DNA of 56,122 nt from NCBI RefSeq assembly GCF_002093625.1, contig NZ_MRWD01000036.1:1-56122 (forward strand), read 5' to 3'. The notes under the pieces are model-generated. The model worked only from the letters and a program-made list of their open reading frames with translations, was not told the origin of the DNA and searched no databases. This document shows positions 1 to 15,083 of the stretch, one piece after another. Position 1 is the stretch's first letter. The number at the start of each line of letters is the position of its first letter. This DNA comes from Rouxiella silvae. Its GTDB lineage: Bacteria > Pseudomonadota > Gammaproteobacteria > Enterobacterales > Enterobacteriaceae. The position numbers and the translations under genes were made by a program.

Positions 1-1
1 C

Positions 2-457
2 GTCTATTATAAACCTTTCTACGATACTTATTTATTTATCATTGAACATTGTGCAGAAGAATATCTATTCTATTTAAGAATGAATTTAGAGCGTGATATT
101 GAGGAGTCTCATAACCAGATTGCGTCATTAGAGGCCAAGTGTCATGAAGCTCAAAATGAGATCGATGAGTTTATTGATAGAGTAGAATATTTAACTTCTG
201 AAGCACACAGTACGCAACTCACGCTCGATGAAATTAAAGCGGCGAAAGAGCTCCTTATTGGCGAACACGAAAGTATTCGTACAAAATATGACACCGAGTT
301 AGCGGCAAGAGAAGAGAAAATTGCTCAGCAAAATGAGCTGATTGCCACGGTGATAGCTGACGCTACGGCAAAAGAGCGAATGATAGAAAGTCTCTTACAG
401 TCACGCTCTTGGCAAATAACGTCGCCGTTGAGATGGGTGATGAACAAGTTAAGGTAA
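2..457 (+). CDS. 3' end of a coiled-coil polysaccharide-biosynthesis type protein (partial)
   Basis: The frame is open from base 2, so the gene begins upstream of the window and the ATG at 80 is probably internal. The visible 151 residues are a long charged heptad-like coiled coil (many Glu/Lys/Leu/Ile). They end in a short tail, RSWQITSPLRWV, close to the stop. That kind of tail (RSWR-T-PLR) is familiar from the C termini of glycosyltransferases and methyltransferases of O-antigen or capsule clusters, and such clusters often sit beside the his operon in enterobacteria. No catalytic domain is visible here, so the enzyme type cannot be told. It converges on hisI across a bidirectional terminator. 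Confidence 0.6.
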   Translation, partial: VYYKPFYDTYLFIIEHCAEEYLFYLRMNLERDIEESHNQIASLEAKCHEAQNEIDEFIDRVEYLTSEAHSTQLTLDEIKAAKELLIGEHESIRTKYDTELAAREEKIAQQNELIATVIADATAKERMIESLLQSRSWQITSPLRWVMNKLR

Positions 458-481
458 AGGCCTGACTCGTTCGATAAGCAC

Positions 482-523
482 AAAAAAAAGCCGCGTAACG
501 CTATGTTTGCGCGGCTTTTTTAT
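482..523. terminator. Bidirectional Rho-independent terminator
   Basis: An A-run is followed by a GC-rich stem (AAGCCGCG paired with CGCGGCTT, arms about 488-495 and 510-517) and a T-run. It lies between the two convergent genes and has U-tracts on both strands, so it can end both the polysaccharide transcript and the his operon. Confidence 0.85.
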
Positions 524-530
524 TAGAATA

Positions 531-1189
531 TTACTTGGCGTGACGTTGACGCAGATTCTCAATCACCGTGCTGAAATCGAGGTCCTGATCTTGCAGCAGC
601 ACCAGCAGGTGATATACCAGATCCGAAGCTTCATTTTTCAGTTCAAAACGGTCGTTGACGGTGGCGGCCAGCGCGGTTTCAACGCCTTCTTCACCGACTT
701 TCTGCGCAATACGCTTGGTGCCGCTGGCGTAAAGGCTGGCGGTGTAGGAGCTGTCCGGACTCGCCGTTTTACGTGACGCCAACAGTTGTTCCAGCTGGTA
801 GAGAAAACCCCAGTCGGAGCTAGCAGGGTGGAAGCAGCTGTTATTGCCTTTGTGGCAGGTTGGGCCAATCGGGTTTACCAGAATCAGCAGTGTGTCGTTA
901 TCGCAGTCCGGCGTGATGCTGACAACGTTAAGGAAGTTGCCGGAGCTTTCGCCTTTAGTCCACAGACGCTGCTTGGTGCGTGAGAAAAAGGTGACTTTGG
1001 CCGTTGTCTGCGTAACGTTAAGGGCTTCCTGATTCATGTAGCCCATCATTAGCACTTCACCGGAAACCGCATGTTGCACGATGGCAGGCATCATGTTGTC
1101 GGTTTTTCCCCAGTCAAGCTGCGCCAACTGTTCTGTACTTAGCATAACCGGATCTTTAACAGGTTTAACTTCATTGACTGCTGAATTAC

Positions 1190-1193
<4 letters not shown>
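531..1193 (-). CDS. hisI: Bifunctional phosphoribosyl-AMP cyclohydrolase / phosphoribosyl-ATP pyrophosphatase
   Basis: This cytosolic enzyme does the second and third steps of histidine synthesis: hydrolysis of PR-ATP to PR-AMP, then opening of the purine ring. The N-terminal PRA-cyclohydrolase part shows the [16 protein letters not shown] block, the DCDND metal site and a CHKG-SCF cysteine pair. The C-terminal pyrophosphatase part has the [10 protein letters not shown] helix. The chosen start is a GTG whose bases overlap the TGA of hisF and which is preceded by GGAG. An in-frame ATG at 1145 would give 204 residues, close to the 203 of E. coli, and remains possible. It is the last gene of the operon. 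Confidence 0.95.
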
Positions 1194-6830
<5,637 letters not shown>

Positions 6831-6834
6831 CGTC

Positions 6835-7734
6835 TTACTCCATCATTTTTTCAATTGGCAGTACCAGAATAGAGCTGGCACCCAAGGCTTTCAGTTTTTC
6901 CATGGTTTCCCAGAACAGTGTCTCGCTGCTGACCATGTGCATGGCGACGCGCTGTTTGTCGTTGGCCAACGGCAGAATGGTTGGACGCTCGGCACCCGGC
7001 AGCAGGGCGATGATTTCGTCCAGACGTTCGGTTGGCGCGTGCAGCATGATGTATTTGGACTCTCGCGCCTGAATAACCCCCTGAATACGGGTCATTAGCT
7101 TGTCGATCAGCAGTTGTTTGGACTGTGGCATTTCGCCGTCGCGCTGAATCAGACAGGCTTTAGAACGATAAATAACTTCATCTTCTTTCAGACCGTTGGC
7201 TTCAAGCGTTGCGCCGGTAGAAACCAAGTCACAGATTGCATCGGCCAGACCCGCACGCGGTGCCACTTCAACGGAACCGTTGAGCAAACAGGATTTGAAA
7301 TCGAGGTTCTTTTTGTCGAAATACTGTTTGAGGATGTGTGGATAAGAGGTGGCGATACGTTTATTGCTCAGGCTTTCGGGACCGGCATAATCAAAGTCCA
7401 GCGGCGTTGCCAGCGACAAGCGACAACCACCGAAGTCGAGACGGCGCAGCGTGAAGTAGCGTGGGTCTTCGCCTTGGGCGCGGCGCGCCAGCAGCTCTTC
7501 TTCCAGCACGTTTTCGCCGATAATACCCAAGTCAACCACGCCGTCCATCACCAGTCCTGGAATATCGTCATCGCGTACGCGCAAAATGTCGATTTCCATG
7601 TTCTCGGCGAAGGCAATCAGACGCTGTTCCTGTAGGTTGATTTTGATCCCGCAGCGCGCCAGCAGTTCACGAGAATCGTCGCTCAGGCGACCGGATTTTT
7701 GCATGGCGATACGTAAACGATTTTTGTCCAACAT
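6835..7734 (-). CDS. hisG: ATP phosphoribosyltransferase, long form
   Basis: The committed step of histidine synthesis (ATP + PRPP to PR-ATP), feedback-inhibited by histidine. The 299-residue length is that of the long form, with a C-terminal regulatory ACT-like domain (ending VLPIEKMME). No HisZ partner is therefore expected. The PRPP loop region reads [14 protein letters not shown]. It is the first structural gene of the operon and lies directly behind the his attenuator, which controls it. Confidence 0.97.
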   Translation of the reverse strand: MLDKNRLRIAMQKSGRLSDDSRELLARCGIKINLQEQRLIAFAENMEIDILRVRDDDIPGLVMDGVVDLGIIGENVLEEELLARRAQGEDPRYFTLRRLDFGGCRLSLATPLDFDYAGPESLSNKRIATSYPHILKQYFDKKNLDFKSCLLNGSVEVAPRAGLADAICDLVSTGATLEANGLKEDEVIYRSKACLIQRDGEMPQSKQLLIDKLMTRIQGVIQARESKYIMLHAPTERLDEIIALLPGAERPTILPLANDKQRVAMHMVSSETLFWETMEKLKALGASSILVLPIEKMME

Positions 7735-7804
7735 AGTGACCTCTGTCCTTTCTATACTTATGATTTAATTTAATATTTAAATTGGTTCAGCAAATAATTT
7801 AGGT

Positions 7805-7837
7805 AAAAAAAAACCCTCGGAAGAAATCTTCCGAGGG
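7805..7837 (-). terminator. his operon attenuator terminator
   Basis: On the minus strand a stem (arms 7828-7837 and 7814-7823, 10 bp, tetraloop) is followed by nine Ts. It lies between the His-rich leader peptide and hisG, exactly where the classical his attenuator sits. Ribosome stalling at the leader His codons would favour the alternative antiterminator. Confidence 0.93.
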
Positions 7838-7903
7838 CTCTCTGCTGCATTCTGCGCCACTGGAAGATCTTAAAAGTCTCCCAGCACCAATCTGCCTGAA
7901 AGA

Positions 7904-7951
7904 CTAGTCAGGATGATGGTGATGATGGTGGTTGATCAGAATGTTTAGCAT
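7904..7951 (-). CDS. hisL: his operon leader peptide
   Basis: A 15-codon reading frame (MLNILIN, six His, PD, stop TAG). The six consecutive histidine codons (CAC CAT CAT CAC CAT CAT) sense charged tRNA-His. E. coli HisL has seven His in a row. A weak GAGA-type ribosome site lies upstream. It is followed by about 65 bases of pairing sequence and the attenuator hairpin, all on the minus strand ahead of hisG. Confidence 0.93.
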   Translation of the reverse strand: MLNILINHHHHHHPD

Positions 7952-8265
7952 TGTTTGTTTCTCAATGTGAGTATTTTATTTCCCTACCGCTGTCTCAGCC
8001 ATAGGGTCGTATTCAATTGTCAATTAACCTAAACCACCGCGCCGAGGTGTGCAACCTTTTTCTGGTTTGATGAATATTATTAATATTAATCATCATTTAA
8101 TGATAAGCGCGAATGGATTGTATAGAAGACTGAGTGCTTTGCTGGTGATGTGATTGCTGACAATGACTTAAAAATCATTACATATTAAGCTGTTGTTTCG
8201 GACCGGCTGCAGGGGTAGCCTGCTAAACTTACCGCACGAGAAGTTCGCAAGTATTGGAGAGCATC
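7952..8265. promoter_or_regulatory. Divergent promoter region his leader / yeeZ
   Basis: This 314-base gap separates the leftward his leader from rightward yeeZ and must carry both promoters. On the minus strand a consensus -35 box TTGACA is at 8018-8023, but no good -10 box lies at 16-18 bases, so the exact his promoter is not settled. The AT-rich stretch 8060-8110 could serve yeeZ. No gene is visible. Confidence 0.5.
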
Positions 8266-9099
8266 ATGAAAAAGGTATCGATAATGGGTTTAGGCTGGCT
8301 CGGAATGCCGCTGGCCATGGCGCTGAATGCCAGGGGATACCAGGTTGTCGGTAGCAAAACTACCTTGGACGGCGTAGAAGCCGCCAGAATGAGCGGCGTC
8401 GAGTGTTATCAGCTCAACTTTACCCCTGAAATGGCGATGGAGTGTGACGCTGACGACCTCGACGTATTGCTCAACGTTGATGCACTCATTATCACGCTGC
8501 CCGCCAGAAGAACCGTTGAGGGCAGTGAACTCTATTTTCAGGCGGTGCAGATGTTGGTCGACAGTGCACTGGCCCACGGGGTCGGGCGCATTATTTTTAC
8601 CAGCTCAACCTCGGTTTACGGCGAAGGGACCGGCACAGTGCGGGAAGATTCTCCGCTACAGCCGGTGACACCGAGCGGCAGAGTATTGAAAGAGCTTGAG
8701 GAGTGGTTCCATCGTTTGCCAAACACCTCAGTTGACGTGCTGCGTTTGGCCGGGCTGGTGGGTGCAGACCGTCATCCCGGACGTTTCCTTGCGGGTAAAA
8801 CCGACGTCAAAGGTGCAAACCACGGCGTCAATCTGGTGCATCAGGACGACGTTATCGCTGCAATTGTGCTGTTACTCAGCCTGCCGCGCGGCGGTCACAC
8901 CTTTAATCTTTGCGCACCGGCTCATCCGGCGAAACAGCAGTTTTATCCCATGCTGGCCAGAAAGTTGGGCCTGACTGAACCTACCTTTGCGCCAGAGCCC
9001 CAGGACTCGAGCGGCAAACTGGTTGACGGTAGCCGCATTGTTAAAGAGTTAGGTTTCGACTACCTTTATCCCGATCCCGTTCGCATGCCGATTAACTAA
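8266..9099 (+). CDS. yeeZ: NAD(P)-binding epimerase/reductase-like protein YeeZ
   Basis: A Rossmann-fold protein of the extended SDR group. The dinucleotide loop GLGWLG is at residues 8-13, an SSTSVYGEGTG block follows, and there is a C-terminal segment typical of the YeeZ family. It has 277 residues (E. coli 274). The ATG at 8266 is chosen because GGAG lies seven bases before it; an in-frame TTG at 8254 is less likely. Position next to and divergent from the his operon matches E. coli. The substrate is not known to me. Confidence 0.85.
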   Translation: MKKVSIMGLGWLGMPLAMALNARGYQVVGSKTTLDGVEAARMSGVECYQLNFTPEMAMECDADDLDVLLNVDALIITLPARRTVEGSELYFQAVQMLVDSALAHGVGRIIFTSSTSVYGEGTGTVREDSPLQPVTPSGRVLKELEEWFHRLPNTSVDVLRLAGLVGADRHPGRFLAGKTDVKGANHGVNLVHQDDVIAAIVLLLSLPRGGHTFNLCAPAHPAKQQFYPMLARKLGLTEPTFAPEPQDSSGKLVDGSRIVKELGFDYLYPDPVRMPIN

Positions 9100-9210
9100 T
9101 ACCGCCTACAGGCCAGCGTCTCGCCGCGTATTGACCTTTTGGCGGGATGTTGGCCCTGATCTTGCTTTACTCTGTAACGAAATGGAGTAATAAACAGGAG
9201 CAGCGCCACC

Positions 9211-9990
9211 ATGATCCAGCCCATCACCCTATCAATGATCGACATCCGTAAATCCTTTGGCGAACACCAGGTTTTAAAAGGCATTTCTCTGGACGCGCGC
9301 AAAGGCGACGTTATCTCGATTCTTGGTGCCAGCGGCTCGGGGAAAAGCACTTTTTTACGTTGTATCAACCTGCTTGAAACGCCAGATTCTGGGACGGTCG
9401 CGGTTGGCGGTGAGACTATTCACATGCGGCGCAACGGGCTGGGGAATCAGCTCGCTGCCAATCGTAAACAGGTTGAAAGTATTCGCGCGCGGCTCGGCAT
9501 GGTATTTCAAGATTTTAACCTGTGGTCGCACATGACGGTGGTCGAAAACGTCATGGAAGGGCCACGCTTTGTGCAGAAAAAAAGCCGCAAAGAGTGTGTT
9601 GATAAAGCCGAAGCACTGCTCGAGCGAGTAGGGCTTTATGAACGGAAGAACTTTTATCCGTCACAGCTCTCAGGCGGGCAAAAGCAGCGCGTGGCGATAG
9701 CTCGCGCATTGGCGATGGACCCAGACGTGATGCTGTTTGATGAACCCACCTCGGCGCTGGACCCCGAGCTGGTCGGCGAAGTGTTGAAAGTCATGCGCAG
9801 CCTGGCTGAAGAGGGCCGGACTATGCTGGTGGTCACTCACGAGATGGGCTTTGCACGCAATGTCTCAAATCAGGTGGTGTTTTTGCATCAGGGAGAGATT
9901 GACTGCAAGGGAACCCCTCAGGACCTGTTTGGCTCTCAGGGTTCCCCGCGTTTTCAACAGTTTATTTCAAGCCACATGCAGCCTGCCTAA
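9211..9990 (+). CDS. Polar amino-acid ABC transporter ATPase (HisP/GlnQ type)
   Basis: Cytoplasmic ATPase of a polar amino-acid importer. Walker [10 protein letters not shown] is at residues 39-47, the Q-loop is VFQDFNLW, the signature LSGGQKQR at 153-160, Walker [15 protein letters not shown] near 173-186 and the H-loop VTHEMG near 208-213. It has the HisP-type insert after Walker A ([10 protein letters not shown]). An AGGAG precedes the ATG. No membrane or binding subunit adjoins it. The binding protein and two permeases at 15084-17407 lack an ATPase, so this is the likely missing subunit (inference). Confidence 0.9.
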   Translation: MIQPITLSMIDIRKSFGEHQVLKGISLDARKGDVISILGASGSGKSTFLRCINLLETPDSGTVAVGGETIHMRRNGLGNQLAANRKQVESIRARLGMVFQDFNLWSHMTVVENVMEGPRFVQKKSRKECVDKAEALLERVGLYERKNFYPSQLSGGQKQRVAIARALAMDPDVMLFDEPTSALDPELVGEVLKVMRSLAEEGRTMLVVTHEMGFARNVSNQVVFLHQGEIDCKGTPQDLFGSQGSPRFQQFISSHMQPA

Positions 9991-10019
9991 CCTGGGCTGT
10001 CACGCTCAGGCAGCTATTT

Positions 10020-11150
10020 TCAAATATTAAAGCGTTCTGGGCGGAATGTGGCCAACATCGGATGTTTTTCACCGCTGATGATTTCACTGGCCAGTAACTC
10101 GCCGACGATCAGCGCCAGCGTTGCCCCTGAATGGGTAAAGGCCACGAAACAATTCGGTACTTCCCGCAGTTCCCCCAGCACCGGTTCACCGTCGCCAGGG
10201 ACTGGTTTGAGGCCAATTTTCCAGCTTGCCGCCTTTAACGGCGGTTCACCTGCCAGCACGTTCGCCGCTTCGGCTACCAGCTCGTTGACCACGGCTTCGT
10301 CAATGGAATAGTGACCGTTTTCATTAAGGGTGATTGCCGACTCATACCAGTCGTGATCTAGAGCCAGGGTGTTGCCCGGATTAGGGCGCAGCGCCACTCT
10401 CGGCGTATTCATGACTACCTTTACACTTTTCTCGACCGGTTCAGTCATCACCAGCATCGACAGCGGCGATCCGTTGGGGATAGTCACGCCCAGCGGAGCA
10501 ATCACGTCGGGGGTTTGTGGTCCACAGGCGACCAGCACCACGTCGGCGCTGAGCGTTTCTCCGTTGGCCATGGTCACGCCCGTAGCCTTGCCCGTGCTAT
10601 CGGTAATGACTGCGGATTTTCCTGCATTTTCAATCAGTTTTCCGCCGAGATGATGAAACTCCGCAAGCAGATGGTCGGCCAAATGCGGCAGGCTGACCCA
10701 GCCCTCGCCGGGGTTATACAGCGCTGTTTCAGAAACGGCGCTGCTGGCGACGCGTTCATCCACGGCGTTAACCGTTGCGCGGCCGGTAAGCTGGGACGCA
10801 TAGCCGTGGGCGCACTCATAGGCGTGGCGAGCGAGGGTGGCCGATTTTGCCTGTTCACCGCCCCAAAACAGTCCGCCGTCAAAGCGTAGCCACGCGTGTG
10901 ATGCATTGTCTTGGGCGTAAAGTGTACGATAACGGTCAATGCCAGTCATTCTGAGTGCATGATATTCCAGCGTGCGGTCGGCGGCAGAGTTTAGCCACGA
11001 CAGCGAACGTCCCGACGCGCCGGAGACCTTCTCAGCCTCGGTAATGAGTGTTACCGACTGCCCGCGTCGCAGCAGATGTACTGCGCTGGAGATGCCAATT
11101 ATTCCACCGCCGATCACGGCGATTTCCTTTTGCCTATTTTCTGCTGACAT
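10020..11150 (-). CDS. FAD-dependent amino-acid oxidoreductase (DAO family)
   Basis: A D-amino-acid oxidase/DadA-type flavoprotein of 376 residues. The FAD-binding GGGIIG lies at residues 14-19, followed by the conserved GASGRSLSWLN block, a PGEGWV segment, and a C-terminal FVAFTHSGATLA that closes the FAD site. The ATG at 11150 has AAGG upstream and puts the Rossmann fold at the N terminus; a TTG at 11201 would add 17 residues without sense. It lies next to amino-acid ABC transporter genes, which suggests oxidation of an imported amino acid, imino acid or opine. The substrate cannot be read from sequence. Confidence 0.85.
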   Translation of the reverse strand: MSAENRQKEIAVIGGGIIGISSAVHLLRRGQSVTLITEAEKVSGASGRSLSWLNSAADRTLEYHALRMTGIDRYRTLYAQDNASHAWLRFDGGLFWGGEQAKSATLARHAYECAHGYASQLTGRATVNAVDERVASSAVSETALYNPGEGWVSLPHLADHLLAEFHHLGGKLIENAGKSAVITDSTGKATGVTMANGETLSADVVLVACGPQTPDVIAPLGVTIPNGSPLSMLVMTEPVEKSVKVVMNTPRVALRPNPGNTLALDHDWYESAITLNENGHYSIDEAVVNELVAEAANVLAGEPPLKAASWKIGLKPVPGDGEPVLGELREVPNCFVAFTHSGATLALIVGELLASEIISGEKHPMLATFRPERFNI

Positions 11151-11257
11151 ATGTTGTGCCTTATTTTGCGTGTTAAATGAGAAATAAATCCTTCCGGCCA
11201 AGCGGGAAATTCACCGGTTTTGACCTGGATTGATAAAATAAAAAATTGAGCGAGAAG

Positions 11258-12034
11258 CTAAAGTACTTCGGATAAAAAACGCCGTAAGCGCGCCGACTGA
11301 GGGTTATCAAAAATCTCCCCCGGGGTACCTGCTTCGACGATTTCCCCTTCATCCATAAACACCACCTGATCCGCCACCTTACGAGCAAAACCCATCTCGT
11401 GAGTCACTACAATCATGGTCATACCGCGCTGACATAAGTCAGCCATCAGATTCAACACGCCTTTGACCAGCTCTGGATCCAGCGCCGAGGTGGCCTCATC
11501 AAACAGCATCACTTCGGGGTCCATGGCCAGCGCGCGGGCAATGGCGACGCGCTGCTGCTGGCCGCCGGAAAGATAGCGCGGCCGGTGATCGGCACGTTGC
11601 TCAAGGCCGACCTCTTTCAACCGATCCGCCGCTAACTGATAAGCCTTCGCCTTGGGCAGTTTTTTGATTTTCCACGGCGCCATCGCCACGTTTTCCAGCG
11701 CGGTGTGATCCGGAAAAAGATTAAAATGTTGAAACACCATGCCAATGCGCAGACGCAGTGCATCGGGTTTGTCCTTTAATACCGAACGGCCCGAAACAAT
11801 GACGTCGCCCGACTGCGGTTCATGCAAGCGATTAATGCCGCGCAGCAGGGTTGATTTGCCGGAGCCAGAAGGCCCGATGATGCAGGTGGTGGTCCCCGGA
11901 GCGACCTTGAGAGAAACCTTGCGAAGAACCTGAATTTCGCCGAATGCCAGCGTCAGGTCACGAATTTCTACGCTGGCGCCGTGAAAAGTCAGGTGTTCGT
12001 CAGTGTCGAACGAAGATACTGGAGAAGAAGTCAT
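11258..12034 (-). CDS. Polar amino-acid ABC transporter ATPase
   Basis: ATPase of 258 residues with Walker [11 protein letters not shown]-loop VFQHFNLF, signature LSGGQQQR, Walker [15 protein letters not shown] (Ala where most relatives have Pro) and H-loop VTHEMG. It is the third gene of a tight minus-strand operon: binding protein 12899-13726, permease 12036-12824, then this gene one base after the permease stop. Together they form a complete importer. Confidence 0.93.
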   Translation of the reverse strand: MTSSPVSSFDTDEHLTFHGASVEIRDLTLAFGEIQVLRKVSLKVAPGTTTCIIGPSGSGKSTLLRGINRLHEPQSGDVIVSGRSVLKDKPDALRLRIGMVFQHFNLFPDHTALENVAMAPWKIKKLPKAKAYQLAADRLKEVGLEQRADHRPRYLSGGQQQRVAIARALAMDPEVMLFDEATSALDPELVKGVLNLMADLCQRGMTMIVVTHEMGFARKVADQVVFMDEGEIVEAGTPGEIFDNPQSARLRRFLSEVL

Positions 12035-12035
12035 A

Positions 12036-12824
12036 TTATTGTCCCCGTCCGCTGGTTAATGGCGCAATCTGCTGCATTTCATCGACCTCTTTCAGGCTGC
12101 TGACCGGGCGCGTCATTTTGCGGCGTCCAGTGCGGAACCTGTCGTCCACGTAGTTCACCAAATGCGTCATCGGCACGGTAATCATCAAATAGAACAGCCC
12201 CGCCAGCATCAATGGCGAAAGGTTGCCGGTGAGTACGGCGGCGTCTTGGCCAACGCGGAAAAGCTCGCGCTCGTTGACCATCAGTCCGAGCAAATAGACC
12301 AGCGACGAGTCTTTAATAATGGCAATAAACTGATTCACCAGTGCGGGTAATACGCGACGGATCCCTTGTGGGATAATCACCAGCCGCATAGCGCGACCGT
12401 AGCTCATGCCAAGTGCGCGGCAGGCCTCAAGCTGACCCTTTTCAACGCTTTGAATTCCCGCGCGAAATATTTCACCCATGTAGGCACTGGCGATCAGGCT
12501 GAGGGCAAAAATGCCCAGCGGGTAGGGTGAGGGGCCAAACAGCTCATAGCTGTAGCGCGCGAGGCCTTGCCCAATCAGTAAAATGGTTAAAATTGACGGC
12601 AGGCCGCGAAACAGGTCGGTATAAATGCGTGCCGGTGCGCGCAGCCAGCGCGATGGGGAGATGCCCATCAGTGCCAGAATCAGCCCGATAGTCGTACCGA
12701 GTACCGTAGCGGCAATCGAAATAATCAGCGTATTCATCAGCCCGACTTTTAACAGTTGGGGCAGCACCTCGGCCATCGAATGAAAGTCGAAGAAAGTCCG
12801 GGAAATCATGTCGAACAGACTCAT
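12036..12824 (-). CDS. Amino-acid ABC transporter permease
   Basis: An integral inner-membrane permease of the HisM/GlnP family, 262 residues. Several hydrophobic helices precede the EAA loop ([24 protein letters not shown]), which docks on the ATPase. The ATG at 12824 has GAGG seven bases upstream and starts just before the first helix; a longer frame from 12863 adds residues without a good ribosome site. The C-terminal 30 residues are polar and cytoplasmic. Confidence 0.92.
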   Translation of the reverse strand: MSLFDMISRTFFDFHSMAEVLPQLLKVGLMNTLIISIAATVLGTTIGLILALMGISPSRWLRAPARIYTDLFRGLPSILTILLIGQGLARYSYELFGPSPYPLGIFALSLIASAYMGEIFRAGIQSVEKGQLEACRALGMSYGRAMRLVIIPQGIRRVLPALVNQFIAIIKDSSLVYLLGLMVNERELFRVGQDAAVLTGNLSPLMLAGLFYLMITVPMTHLVNYVDDRFRTGRRKMTRPVSSLKEVDEMQQIAPLTSGRGQ

Positions 12825-12898
12825 AGTGGGCCTCGCTCTATAAGAGGGTGGGGTTGCCCCCACCGCAGGGTGAACAGTGTGTCATTGCGCGCGCGAGT

Positions 12899-13726
12899 TT
12901 ATCCCGCGTTTGGCAGATACTGTTTCGGCATAGGTGAACCCGGGAACCACTTTTCGTACAGTTTTTTCCAGGTGCCGTCCTGCATTGAGGCTTGTATGGC
13001 TTTGTTTAACGCGGCTTTGAACTCCGGCTTGCCCTTGGCAATGGCCACGCCCGCCGGTGCATCGAACGAGGGAATGTCGGCCGCATGAATCAGATTAAAG
13101 CGAGTGGCATAGTCTTTCGCCGCCTCATAGTCGAGGAAGTCAGCATCGACTGTTCCGTTGTTTAAAGCCGAAATAGCCGCGTTGTTATCAGGAAAACGCA
13201 CCAGGTCGGTTTGGGTGAAGTGCTGCATGGCATAGCTTTCCTGCAGCGTGCCTTGCACCACCGCCAAACGGTGTTTTGCCAGAGAGTTCACGTCGCTGAC
13301 GCCGGAGTCTTTACGCGTTAACACGGTTAAATAACCGGCAAGATATCCGCTAGAAAAGTCGACCGTTTTTTCACGTGCGGGGGTGATACCGATGGCGGCA
13401 ACGCCTGCGTCATAGCGGCCGTTGGCCACCGAGGGTAAAATACCGGCGAAGTCCTGGCCGATAAACACCACCTTTTTAATGCCGATGCGGTGCGCTACGT
13501 CGGTGAAAAACTCTACGTCAAAACCGGTGAAATTACCGGAGGCATCGGTGAAGGTGTAAGGCTTGGCGTCTCCGAGGCTGGCGACGCGCAGTTCACCGGG
13601 TTCGATCAGTCCGTAGGGGTTGTCCTGTGCGCCTGCGGCGTTTGCCGTTGGGGTTAAAATAGAAAACAGTGATACGCAAGCAAGCAGAGTGGTGGCCAGT
13701 TTGAACAGGGTCTTTTGCGATTTCAT
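12899..13726 (-). CDS. Periplasmic amino-acid-binding protein (SBP family 3)
   Basis: A secreted solute-binding protein of 275 residues. The signal peptide ends near ANA-AG (about residue 30). SBP-3 features follow: [32 protein letters not shown], and a C-terminal [12 protein letters not shown]. It is the first gene of the importer operon. Two operator-like palindromes and a divergent LacI-type gene lie just upstream, so it is probably under that repressor. Confidence 0.93.
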   Translation of the reverse strand: MKSQKTLFKLATTLLACVSLFSILTPTANAAGAQDNPYGLIEPGELRVASLGDAKPYTFTDASGNFTGFDVEFFTDVAHRIGIKKVVFIGQDFAGILPSVANGRYDAGVAAIGITPAREKTVDFSSGYLAGYLTVLTRKDSGVSDVNSLAKHRLAVVQGTLQESYAMQHFTQTDLVRFPDNNAAISALNNGTVDADFLDYEAAKDYATRFNLIHAADIPSFDAPAGVAIAKGKPEFKAALNKAIQASMQDGTWKKLYEKWFPGSPMPKQYLPNAG

Positions 13727-13790
13727 ATTGAGTCCGTTTTTGTTGTAGTTAACATCAACGACTATTGAGCTTTGGCCTATTATGTTTTTT

Positions 13791-13804
13791 CGAGACCGGT
13801 CTCA
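13791..13804. promoter_or_regulatory. LacI-family operator, site 1
   Basis: The perfect 12-bp palindrome GAGACCGGTCTC (13792-13803), with a central CG step typical of LacI/GalR operators. It lies 65 bases upstream of the binding-protein ATG, between that gene and the divergent regulator. Confidence 0.8.
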
Positions 13805-13836
13805 ATGCAGGAGCTGAATATTGAGTCAGGTCATTG

Positions 13837-13850
13837 TGAGACCGGTCTCA
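13837..13850. promoter_or_regulatory. LacI-family operator, site 2
   Basis: A second copy of the same palindrome, here 14 bp perfect (TGAGACCGGTCTCA). Its centre is 46 bases from that of site 1, about four and a half helical turns. It lies about 80 bases before the regulator start, so both divergent promoters could be repressed together. Confidence 0.8.
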
Positions 13851-13928
13851 AATCAGTTACAATGATACTAGCAACGGGATTATCGAATCGTCAATCACCC
13901 TTAACGGAAGCTGTGATACGAATAACTT

Positions 13929-14993
13929 ATGACCATAAACTCATCACGAATCAAGGCCCCGACGGTAGCCGACGTGGCGCGTCAGGCGAAGGTCTCCAAG
14001 GCGCAGGCCGCGCGCGCGCTAGGTGGATATGGATCCGTTAGCGAAGACGTATTAACCCGAGTGATGGCAGCAGCGCAGAGCCTCGCCTATCGGCCCAACG
14101 AACTGGCGCGCAGCATGAATACCGGGCGCTCTAATACGCTGGGAGTGATCGTCGGCGATATAGAAAATCCGCACTTTGGTTTGGCGCTGCGCGGCATCTC
14201 AGACGTGGCACGTCAGGCGGGATATCACGTGCTGCTGAGCAACAGCGACGAGACGCTGCGGGTGGAGCAAGATGCCGTGCGGGTTATGCTCGAAAAACAG
14301 GTTGATGGCGTCATTATTGCCCCCTGTTCATCACGCGTGGAGGACAACCTGCATCTGCAGCAAATTGTGGCTGACGGCAGGGTGCTTAAGCTGTTCGACC
14401 GCGCGATACCTGATCTTGGCGTCGAAACTATCGGCATCGATTTCACGCCATCTTCACGTGAGGCGACGCTGGCGCTGCTTGATGCAGGACATCGGCGGAT
14501 AAGCTATATCACCAGCATGCCTCTTGAAGGTATTTACAACGCCACCAAGGGGTTAGGCGTCACGCCGGTCGCGCAGCGTGTCGCGGGTATGGAGCAGGCG
14601 TTTGCGCAGAAAAACGTGCCTTTTGACCCGCTGATGATTAAAGGAAACGCCAGCAGCGAGGCGGCGATTAGCGCCATCATTGACACGTTGTTTAACTCTC
14701 AACCTTCACCGACGGCCCTTATCGCCTCTGACAGTCTGATTGCGATGAGCGTCCTGCGAGAATTGGGTCATCGCGGTCTGCGGGTGCCGGTAGATCTTTC
14801 TTTTGTGATGTTTGATAACTTCCCGTGGACTGAAATTGTTTCACCGCCGCTGTCGGTGATTGCCCAGCCGGTGTATGAAATGGGCCGTGAGGCGGCCAGA
14901 AGAATCATTTGTGAACTGCGCCAGGAGGAAGCAGGACCCATGCCTAATTTTTCGGCACAGTTTATTCAGCGGCTCTCGATAGGGCGTATTTAA
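13929..14993 (+). CDS. LacI/GalR-family transcriptional regulator
   Basis: A 354-residue regulator. The N-terminal helix-turn-helix (residues 12-31, TVADVARQAKVSKAQAARAL) is followed by the hinge helix PNELARSM (56-63). A periplasmic-binding-like sensor domain starts near LGVIVGDIENPHFG. It is divergent from the amino-acid importer operon and separated from it by two identical palindromes, so it most likely represses that operon and itself. The effector is unknown; a LacI regulator over an amino-acid importer is less usual than over sugar genes. Confidence 0.9.
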   Translation: MTINSSRIKAPTVADVARQAKVSKAQAARALGGYGSVSEDVLTRVMAAAQSLAYRPNELARSMNTGRSNTLGVIVGDIENPHFGLALRGISDVARQAGYHVLLSNSDETLRVEQDAVRVMLEKQVDGVIIAPCSSRVEDNLHLQQIVADGRVLKLFDRAIPDLGVETIGIDFTPSSREATLALLDAGHRRISYITSMPLEGIYNATKGLGVTPVAQRVAGMEQAFAQKNVPFDPLMIKGNASSEAAISAIIDTLFNSQPSPTALIASDSLIAMSVLRELGHRGLRVPVDLSFVMFDNFPWTEIVSPPLSVIAQPVYEMGREAARRIICELRQEEAGPMPNFSAQFIQRLSIGRI

Positions 14994-15022
14994 CGCATTA
15001 AGTCGCTGTTGCTCCCTACCAA

Positions 15023-15054
15023 CCTTACCCCCGCTGAAAAGAGCGGAGGTAAGG
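15023..15054. repeat. Intergenic hairpin between convergent genes
   Basis: A 13-bp stem with one mismatch (arms 15023-15035 and 15042-15054, loop GAAAAG) lies between the LacI-type gene and the convergent binding-protein gene. No T-run follows on either strand, so it may be a transcript-stabilising or Rho-assisted end, not a classical terminator. Confidence 0.5.
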
Positions 15055-15083
15055 ACTCACGATATTTGAAAGCGTCCGCCATA

